DNA of 64,000 nucleotides from Clarkia xantiana subsp. parviflora (Eukaryota > Streptophyta > Magnoliopsida > Myrtales > Onagraceae). The stretch is taken from positions 35,722,819 through 35,786,818 of the forward strand of contig JAPTYO010000008.1 in NCBI GenBank assembly GCA_036873135.1. The letters run 5' to 3'. Every line of letters starts with the position of its first letter. Within the stretch, counting starts at the first letter, position 1. Positions 57,149-64,000 of this stretch are shown piece by piece. The notes under the pieces are model-generated. The model saw nothing but the letters and a program-made list of their open reading frames with translations, was not told the DNA's origin and made no database searches. Made by a program: the position numbers and the translations under genes.

Positions 57149-60100
57149 ATGGCTCAGGAGACCAATGTTGATGATCCCCTATACATTCACCCCTCAGACA
57201 CCACTGGCCATATGCTCATCCCTTTTCAGCTTCAAGGAACATCCAACTATCATGTTTGGAGCACATCAATCAGAGAAGACTTATTGGTGAAGAATAAGCT
57301 TGGTTTTATAGATGGCACATTCACAAGATTGGATGTTGGTGTCAATGATAGAGTGAGATGGGATAGGGCAAATGCAATTGTCAAGGCATGGTTAAGGAAC
57401 ACTGTGGCCAAGGACTTGGTCAATGGCTTGATCTACAATCCCACAGCCTCTTCCATTTGGAATGACTTAAAGGAGATGTTTGACAAAGTGGATGGCACTC
57501 AAATCTTTCAACTGACAAGAGAGATTTACCAAACATCTCAAGGTGTGCTCTCCATCACTGAATACTTTGCCAAGATGAAGCAACTATGGGATGCTCTTGC
57601 TTCCATTGATGATTTGGTTCTCCAATGTGCTGGGGACATTGACATTGTCAATGAGCACAAAGAGAAACAGAAGCTGATGGCTTTCCTCTTGGGACTAAAT
57701 GATTCCTATGGACACATTAGGAGCAACTTGCTTATGAGGCAACCCCTTCCTACACTTAGCATTGCCTTCTCTGTGTTAGTACAAGAAGAGAGTCAAATGA
57801 CCATTTCTGGTTCCATTGGTGATGTGGGTGAGGCAACAGCCTTATTCACTGGGAAGATTCCATCTTATGGAGGAGGAAGAGGCAATGGAAGAGGATATGC
57901 AAGGGGTAGAGGCTTTGGAAGAGGCAATGGCATTGGAAGAGGCAGAGGCAATTTCAATGCTTCAAGTGGCAAACCACTTCCTACTTGCACCTATTGTGGC
58001 AAGAAGGGTCATCATGAGGATGTTTGCTACACCAAGCATGGCTACCCATATGATCATCCAATCCATCAAAACAATCCAAATGCTCCTAAGAGGAATTGGA
58101 ACTCAGCAAACATTGTTGAAGATGGTGGAACCTCAAGTTCAATTGAGCATGTGGCAGCCAAAGACAAGAGAATCTTCCATGGCACAGCTGACAAAAGGAT
58201 TCAACATGTTGCTGCCCATGATGATCATTTTGATCATACAGCTCTATCCTTTGAAGATGTGGATCAAGCTCATGTCAACATGGCAGGTATATCTAGTGAT
58301 CCTATGGTTTGGATAGTTGACTCAGGCGCAACTAACCATATCACTCATCAAATTGAATGGCTACATGATTTGAAGAAGAGTGACTCTGATCACCAATATG
58401 TGCACTTGCCAAATGGTCACAAGTGCAAAGTGACCCATATTGGTTCTTACTCTTTCTCAAGTGGATTCACATTGACTAACATCCTTTTGGTCCCTGATTT
58501 CAAGTTCAATTTGATCTCAGTCTCTAGGTTGCCTAGCCAGTTAAATTGCAAAGTGATCTTTACTTGTGATCATGTGTTGCTTCAGGGCCAGAGTGGCAAG
58601 TCCATGGTGATTGGGCAATGGAATAAAGGATTGTACACCTTGAAGGATGTGGTGCCTTCAAGCCCAAGGAAGATAGCAGCTACTTGCTTGGGGAATAAGG
58701 ATGAAGTATTGAGATGGCATAGGCGTTTGGGTCATGTCTCAGAACAATATTTGAACCATTTGGATGTTTTAGGCTTGAATAAGACCTATGGTTGTATCAA
58801 ACAATGCACTATTTGTCCTCTTGCAAAGCAATCTAGATTTTCATTTCCAATCAGTGATTCAATTGCTTCAAAGCCTTTTGATTTGATTCACATGGATCTA
58901 TGGGGACCATACAAGGTGCCCACCTTCAAGAACAATCAATATTTCTTGACCATTGTTGATGATCATTCAAGAGCAACTTGGGTCTATTTGATGAGACACA
59001 AGAGTGACACCTTCTTGCACATCAAGAATTTCTTGATCATGGTCAAGACTCAATTTGGTACAATGGTCAAGACTTTGAGAAGTGACAATGGGACTGAGTT
59101 CATCAACTCATTGTGCAAAGATTTACTTCTTCAATTTGGGATTCTTCATCAAACAAGTTGTGTGCATACACCACAACAAAATGGCAGGGTTGAACGCAAA
59201 CATAGGGACATTCTCAACATTGCTAGAGCCATAAGGTTTCAAGCTTCTATGCCATTGAGACATTGGGGATATTGCATACTCAATGCTTGTTACTTGCTCA
59301 ACAGGCTACCCACCTCCATCTTGAAGTTCAAATCACCTATGGAAATGCTATATGGGAAAGCACCTTCTCTTCTTCATTTGAGAACCATAGGTTGCTTATG
59401 CTTTGCAACCAAATTGAACAACCATGACAAGTTTAGTCCAAGGGCTGAACCATGCATCCTTATGGGATATTCAACTTCACAAAAAGGATACCTTGTGATG
59501 AACATTTCGAACTCAATGTTTCATGTTTCAAGGGATGTTTCATTTCATGAAGACATCTTCCCATTTAGCATGTCCAAGGATGCTTTAAAGTCTCTCATTC
59601 CATCTTGCTTGGGAGCCAAGCAATCCATTGAAGACTTCCCACAGGAGAATCCAACTTACTTTGATGAGGATATACAAAGACACATCCCAATCAATGAAGT
59701 TCCACCACCTCAACAAACTCCAACACCTCAACCACCCATTGTGGATGATCCACCCCAACCTTCTAATCTGAGGAGGAATCTTAGAATTGCACAACTCAAT
59801 CCACCACAACCAAGGAGAAGTGCAAGGATTGCTGAACTTCAACAAAGATCAAGTTCCAATGCCACTTTTGGCATGGAGAGGTATATGTCATATGACACTT
59901 TAGGCCCTCAATACAAATGCTTCTTGGCTGCCATTGACAAAATCAAGGAACCAAGCTCCTACAAACAAGCAATCAAGGATCCCAATTGGATTTTGGCCAT
60001 GAAGGAAGAGATACAAGCCCTTCAAGCAAACAACACTTGGGAACTCATGGAACTTCCTCAAGGCAAATCTTCAATAGGTTGCAAATGGGTCTTCAAGGTC

Positions 60101-61558
60101 AAGTACAACTCTGATGGTTCCATTGAAAGGTATAAAGCAAGATTAGTTGCCAAAGGATTCACTCAAGTGGAAGGGACTAATTTCAATGAGACATTCTCTC
60201 CTGTGGTCAAGATGGACACAGTGAGGATCATCTTAGCATTGGCAGCTGCCAAATCTTGGGGATTATACCATATGGATGTCAACAATGCTTTTCTTCAAGG
60301 TGACTTAACTGAGGAAGTGTACATGGATATTCCACAAGGTTTTGATCCTTCAAAGTCTCTTGAAGGGTCTACCAAACGTGTATGCAAGCTTAAGAAGTCC
60401 CTATATGACCTCAAACAAGCTTCAAGGCAATGGAACATCAAGCTCAACCAAACATTGTTGAAGAATGGTTATACACAATGTGCCTCAGATCATTCCTTGT
60501 TCACCAAGATACAAGGCAATGACAAGGTGTTTCTATTAATCTATGTTGATGATCTTCTAATCACTGGTTCCAATACCAGGATGATCAATCAATTGAAACA
60601 CACACTTCAAATACACTTCAAGTTGAAGGATTTGGGGGACTTGAGGTACTTCTTGGGTTTGGAAATTGCAAGATCAAATCAAGGCCTTGTGATCAATCAA
60701 AGGAAATATGCTATGGAGCTCATTGCGGAGGCTGACTTAGGGGCTGTAAGGCCTTCTGAAACTCCTATGGAATTCAATGTCAAGCTCACCACACATGAGT
60801 ATGACAAAGCATCCAACTCAAACACTGATGATGTGCTATTAGAGGATGCTACTTCATTTAGAAGACTTATTGGCAAATTGCTCTATCTTACAATGACAAG
60901 ACCAGACATTAGCTTCTCAGTCCAGAGACTAAGTCAATTTGTAGACAAGCCAAAGAAGTCTCACTATGAAGCTGCCATTGGGATAATCAAGTACATCAAG
61001 GGCACCCCAGGCCAAGGCTTGATCTATCCTTCCAACAACCACCTTAATTTGAGCTTGTTTTGTGACTCTGATTGGGCTGTTTGCCCTTTTAGTAGGAAAT
61101 CAGTGAGTGCCTATTGTGTAAAGCTAGGAGGAGCTATGATAGCTTGGAAGGTCAAGAAGCAAGATACCATTTCCCTATCAAGTGCTGAAGCAGAGTATAG
61201 GTGCCTTAGAGTTGCTATTCAAGAGGCACTTTGGATAGGCAGGATTCTCAAGGAACTTGGATTGCAAGTAAACTTTCCTATCCCTATATACACAGATAGT
61301 CAAGCAGCCGTGAAGATTGCTAAAAATCCAATGTTTCATGAGCGTACCAAACACATTGAATTGGATTGTTATTTCACAAGACATCACATTGGACAAGGCA
61401 GGATTGATGTTCACTACATTCCTTCAAAGGATCAGCTAGCTGACTTGTTAACCAAAGCTTTAGTGAAGAACCAACACTTGGCTTTGTTGAAGCTATATGG
61501 AATCAAGGATGTCTTCCAAGAAAGAAAAGAGGAAGAAGAAAAGGATGGGAGAATATAG
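57149..61558 (+). CDS. A3 gag-pol polyprotein, 1469 aa
   Basis: One frame encodes all Copia functions; the virus-like particle and cDNA enzymes would be released by its own protease. The start is ATG 57149 (Met-Ala-Gln-Glu-Thr), shared with A2. Domains by residue: gag (Copia gag-type, 1-240), a Gly/Arg-rich stretch (~235-270), CX2CX4HX4C zinc knuckle (280-293), protease DSGA (391-394), HHCC with His524, integrase catalytic Asp583, Asp646 and Glu682, RT with YVDD (1132-1135), RNase H with Asp1306 and the Asp-Gly/Ser-Asp pair, and a Lys/Glu-rich tail that overlaps the polypurine tract. All these catalytic residues are present. One oddity is Asp1087 in Tyr-Asp-Leu-Lys-Gln, normally Tyr-Gly-Leu-Lys-Gln. 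No frameshift separates gag and pol, so how extra gag is made is unknown. The TAG stop is bases 3-5 of the 3' LTR. Confidence 0.97.
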   Translation: MAQETNVDDPLYIHPSDTTGHMLIPFQLQGTSNYHVWSTSIREDLLVKNKLGFIDGTFTRLDVGVNDRVRWDRANAIVKAWLRNTVAKDLVNGLIYNPTASSIWNDLKEMFDKVDGTQIFQLTREIYQTSQGVLSITEYFAKMKQLWDALASIDDLVLQCAGDIDIVNEHKEKQKLMAFLLGLNDSYGHIRSNLLMRQPLPTLSIAFSVLVQEESQMTISGSIGDVGEATALFTGKIPSYGGGRGNGRGYARGRGFGRGNGIGRGRGNFNASSGKPLPTCTYCGKKGHHEDVCYTKHGYPYDHPIHQNNPNAPKRNWNSANIVEDGGTSSSIEHVAAKDKRIFHGTADKRIQHVAAHDDHFDHTALSFEDVDQAHVNMAGISSDPMVWIVDSGATNHITHQIEWLHDLKKSDSDHQYVHLPNGHKCKVTHIGSYSFSSGFTLTNILLVPDFKFNLISVSRLPSQLNCKVIFTCDHVLLQGQSGKSMVIGQWNKGLYTLKDVVPSSPRKIAATCLGNKDEVLRWHRRLGHVSEQYLNHLDVLGLNKTYGCIKQCTICPLAKQSRFSFPISDSIASKPFDLIHMDLWGPYKVPTFKNNQYFLTIVDDHSRATWVYLMRHKSDTFLHIKNFLIMVKTQFGTMVKTLRSDNGTEFINSLCKDLLLQFGILHQTSCVHTPQQNGRVERKHRDILNIARAIRFQASMPLRHWGYCILNACYLLNRLPTSILKFKSPMEMLYGKAPSLLHLRTIGCLCFATKLNNHDKFSPRAEPCILMGYSTSQKGYLVMNISNSMFHVSRDVSFHEDIFPFSMSKDALKSLIPSCLGAKQSIEDFPQENPTYFDEDIQRHIPINEVPPPQQTPTPQPPIVDDPPQPSNLRRNLRIAQLNPPQPRRSARIAELQQRSSSNATFGMERYMSYDTLGPQYKCFLAAIDKIKEPSSYKQAIKDPNWILAMKEEIQALQANNTWELMELPQGKSSIGCKWVFKVKYNSDGSIERYKARLVAKGFTQVEGTNFNETFSPVVKMDTVRIILALAAAKSWGLYHMDVNNAFLQGDLTEEVYMDIPQGFDPSKSLEGSTKRVCKLKKSLYDLKQASRQWNIKLNQTLLKNGYTQCASDHSLFTKIQGNDKVFLLIYVDDLLITGSNTRMINQLKHTLQIHFKLKDLGDLRYFLGLEIARSNQGLVINQRKYAMELIAEADLGAVRPSETPMEFNVKLTTHEYDKASNSNTDDVLLEDATSFRRLIGKLLYLTMTRPDISFSVQRLSQFVDKPKKSHYEAAIGIIKYIKGTPGQGLIYPSNNHLNLSLFCDSDWAVCPFSRKSVSAYCVKLGGAMIAWKVKKQDTISLSSAEAEYRCLRVAIQEALWIGRILKELGLQVNFPIPIYTDSQAAVKIAKNPMFHERTKHIELDCYFTRHHIGQGRIDVHYIPSKDQLADLLTKALVKNQHLALLKLYGIKDVFQERKEEEEKDGRI
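61518..61553 (+). other. A3 polypurine tract
   Basis: A 36-base purine run with one T, abutting the 3' LTR. It is also coding, specifying the acidic/basic C-terminal tail. Confidence 0.88.
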
Positions 61559-61783
61559 AAGTGTATATGAAGACTATGTTCAATACACTATGCATACACT
61601 TAGCTTTACTATGCATACACCCTGCCACTATGTATGCACCCGGTTATGCTATGCAAACACTATGCACCTGGTTCACAACTCTTTGTATAGTCTTAGTTGG
61701 TGAGCCTAGTTTCACTTAGTATATATATTGTATCACTTTGCTTGTAATCCCTAATCATCAATGAAGTATGATTCAAGCTTATA
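61554..61783 (+). repeat. A3 3' LTR (230 bp)
   Basis: Identical to the 5' LTR except for one base. Followed by ATTTC. Confidence 0.96.
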
Positions 61784-63096
61784 ATTTCAGCCCAACCTTT
61801 TAAAATTTTAATTATTGGGCCGGTCCAATATGTTAAACCGGGACGAAACAAAACCGAACCGGATTTTCTCAGTCGGTTCAACCTATTCGGGTCGGGTCAG
61901 ACCGGGGTAATTAAGTGGATCTAACCGAACCGATTTTGCGTGTTGAACCGAACCGAACCCTATTTTCTTGGACCGGTTCGGACCGAACCAGATTTTAAAA
62001 TTTAAAACCGGACCGAACCGAACCGAACCGGATTTTTTGCCGGACCGGACCGAACTGGATTTATGAACCGGACCGAACCGGATCAAAACAGACTAAAATT
62101 GAATGAACCGAACAATATTTTCTAAATCGAATTCAAGTCAATTAAATTAGGGAGGTCAAGTTTTAAAATCCAAATGTTTTTGAACCTCGAAATAGACTAC
62201 ACAGTGCTCATAAGGTTGCTAACATTTATGCCTTGTTTCGATTATGGGGATGGATCTCGTAGATACATGTTTTTGGGACTGGTTAAATTAGTGGGCTGAA
62301 TTGCAGTTGTTTATTATTCGATATATATTTATGCATGATTAGAACTGTTGTTTTGACTGAGTCAAGCTAGCTGGATACTACATGTTGTGGGCAGAGCCCT
62401 GGTTAAATATATGGTATGCGCACTAGAATGGACATGCTGTGATGGTTGAAAATGCCTAGGATTCATGTCTAGAAGCTTGCGTAATTGAATATAAGCATGA
62501 ATTGAAAACCAGCCCCTAATGTTTAAAATTATTTTAAAACCGAAAAGCAGTCGCCAAATATGTATGATTGATGTGGATGTTACATGTTTGACACGTATGC
62601 TAGAATGTTAAGGATGTAGTTGCGCTTGATAATTTACTTAAAAGTAGAATTATAAATGCAATTGAATTCGTCGGAACATTAGACGCATGAAGCGTAATCA
62701 TGAATGTGGTATGAATGATGAATGTTACTAGCATATGATAATTTGCATGGATTGTAGAATTGTGTATGCATGAGTGAATTCATCGGAATGATTTTTCCAA
62801 AACAAAAAAAAAGGCATTGGGAAAGCCAAGATCGGGTATGCTTATTTTAAAATTCCAGTTCCGGTAATTTGCGATTTAAACCGTTTTTAACAGACTAATC
62901 TATTGGATAGAAGACGACAATAGTGTGAACTCTTTCACAACCATTATCTATTGGTTTACTGGTGGTCGGTTGGTTTAGATGACTGAGGAATCACTATCTG
63001 TCGGACTCTATCTTAATAGATATTTGATGTATGCAACTCTTTCACAAAATGTTATTGTCTCCCTGATTTTGCTTGATCATCGATTTAGTAGTTTTC
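61784..63096 (+). other. Family B leader, copy 7, right part
   Basis: Continues the leader after A3, collinear with 11482-13313 minus the foldback element. It includes the GAACCGG tract (61855-62110), the empty foldback site at 62271-62279 and the GGGAAAGCCAAGATCGGG block (near 62818). Nearly 90% alike with copy 2 over the last 300 bases. Confidence 0.78.
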
Positions 63097-63729
63097 ATGT
63101 CTGACCCGGTACAGTTCTACGAGCCACGCAATCTGGATGACATGGATTATGATGCCTAGCGAGGTAATGTTATTGATCTTCTCATCGCTTCGGATCTTGA
63201 CGATCAAGTCAATCCAACGACAGAGAGACTGAGGCTGGACGAATACAAGGAATCACATGAGAGCAACAACAAGAAAAGGTTGAGGAAGGATCATAATGCA
63301 CGAGAGTTGATCTTCTCACAGCTAACTATAGAAGTTGAAAGAGATTATATACAACTCAGCGGATTGCATCTTTGGTGTGCCATGTATCTTCGCTTCGGTA
63401 AGGGTAAGGCAGTCGAAGCTAGAGCCTTAATGGCAGAATACTACACTATTCTATGCGATGATGGCGGCATAATACCCATTCATAAACCCACCGATGAGTT
63501 GGACGTGTTGACACGGGCTCGAAAGGTAATGAAAATGTTTCCTCTTTCATGGTTTGTTAATGAAAAAGGCCTCACGCATTTGATCAAATCGATTAAAACG
63601 ACGATAGACCTATTCGAAACAGATGAGAAAGAAGGAAATTTTCCAAGGGAGCCCGAGGCATTCGATGAAAGATTCGTCGCTATGCGAAATTTCTTGGCAA
63701 TCCCAAGCAAAAAGAAGTCTAAACGATAA
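63097..63729 (+). pseudogene. ORF-X, second copy, one nonsense codon
   Basis: Same position, same start context (TTTTCATG) and same 633-nt length as ORF-X at 13314-13946. The N-terminus is alike (Phe-Tyr-Glu-Pro-Arg-Asn-Leu-Asp, residues 7-14), as are Leu-Trp-Cys-Ala-x-x-Leu-Arg-Phe-Gly (near 92-101) and Pro-Leu-Ser-Trp (near 150). Elsewhere the proteins differ greatly. The frame has a single defect: TAG at 63157-63159, where the other copy has Trp21. It would otherwise be open for 210 codons and end in a basic Lys-Lys-Lys-Ser-Lys-Arg tail. I infer a diverged Copia gag, as for the other copy. A downstream restart after the TAG is possible but has no support. Confidence 0.6.
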
Positions 63730-64000
63730 TCTGGTGCTTTACTCACCATGATTACAGTACCTTCACGGTACATTTCGATTAAGACATCTTGTCCACAAAA
63801 TTTCTTCATGATTACTTCAAAGTTTGAGATATGAGACCCCAATATTGTTATGTTGGTATGTTTCTTATTTGTTCAGTTTGTTTTCATGTTTGAGTTACAA
63901 TGTTTCGGTTTCATTGAATAAAGTAGTTACCTTTCGTTTCGAAAAGTGTTCTGCTTATCAAGGTTAATCGACTCGGTTAAGAACGGGATCGATCCGAAAT
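63730..64000 (+). other. Family B spacer, start only
   Basis: The first ~150 bases after ORF-X are not like copy 2. From about 63890 the spacer is alike again (TTGAATAAAGTAGTTACC). It runs off the window end. Confidence 0.6.

Larger units (their letters stand above)
56182..61783 (+). mobile_element. Copia element A3, intact and very young
   Basis: Complete family A element, 5602 bp, with a perfect 5-bp target duplication ATTTC (56177-56181 and 61784-61788). The paralogous leader at 11482-11486 shows the unoccupied site with one ATTTC. Both LTRs are 230 bp and differ at one base (G/A in the ATGCAGACAC/ATGCAAACAC word), so insertion was very recent, of the order of 0.2 million years by the common rice clock. 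LTR ends are TATA...TATA. The single long ORF is uninterrupted. This is the only element in the window likely to encode its own machinery. Confidence 0.97.

Overview
The window is repeat-rich genomic DNA from a flowering plant, most likely a eudicot; the species cannot be read from the sequence. The evidence is dense nested Ty1/copia and Ty3/gypsy LTR retrotransposons primed by plant initiator tRNA-Met, plant-type MITEs and foldback elements, AT-rich spacers, and one intron-containing host gene: a CXE11-type carboxylesterase on the minus strand (38705-41159). No rRNA, tRNA or CRISPR feature was seen.

Two Copia families dominate. Family A has three full-length copies: A1 498-5886, A2 33080-38337 and A3 56182-61783. 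Each has short LTRs (171-234 bp) with non-canonical TA...TA ends, a perfect 5-bp target duplication and one gag-pol frame. A1 and A2 are broken. A3 has one 1469-codon ORF and LTRs differing at a single base, so it is a very recent insertion. Family B is older, with ~575-590 bp TG...CA LTRs, a ~2 kb leader, a ~1.1 kb 3' noncoding block and Tork-like pol remnants. It recurs at 1-10.8 kb, 10.3-19.0 kb, 21.2-23.4 kb, 23.4-28.3 kb, 30.2-31.4 kb, 50.7-54.3 kb and 55.1-64 kb. Some copies carry ordinary gag/protease/integrase. Others carry a stand-alone 210-codon gag-like ORF ('ORF-X') followed by a noncoding spacer where protease and integrase should be.

Layout. 0-19 kb: family B units, with A1 and a foldback element (11972-12494) inserted. 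19-21.2 kb: AT-rich DNA, an (AT)n tract, a gypsy chromodomain remnant and half a foldback element. 21.2-31.4 kb: family B pol remnants and LTRs, with a minus-strand gypsy LTR plus gag/protease remnant. 31.4-33.1 kb: unassigned DNA and a foldback element, with A2 immediately after it. 38.3-41.4 kb: the carboxylesterase gene. 41.4-43 kb: a poly(A)-tailed retroposon-like insertion. 43-48 kb: AT-rich DNA with Harbinger-, Mutator- and hAT-like MITEs and a Helitron-like terminus. 48.1-50.7 kb: gypsy gag-protease, cut by a family B LTR. 50.7-64 kb: two family B units, the second carrying A3 in its leader.

Only the carboxylesterase looks like a working host gene, and only A3 looks potentially autonomous, although it has a Gly-to-Asp change in a conserved reverse-transcriptase motif. 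The most unusual signal is ORF-X: copies at 13314-13946 and 63097-63729 have the same length but strongly diverged protein sequences, while the noncoding DNA just upstream is close to 90% alike.
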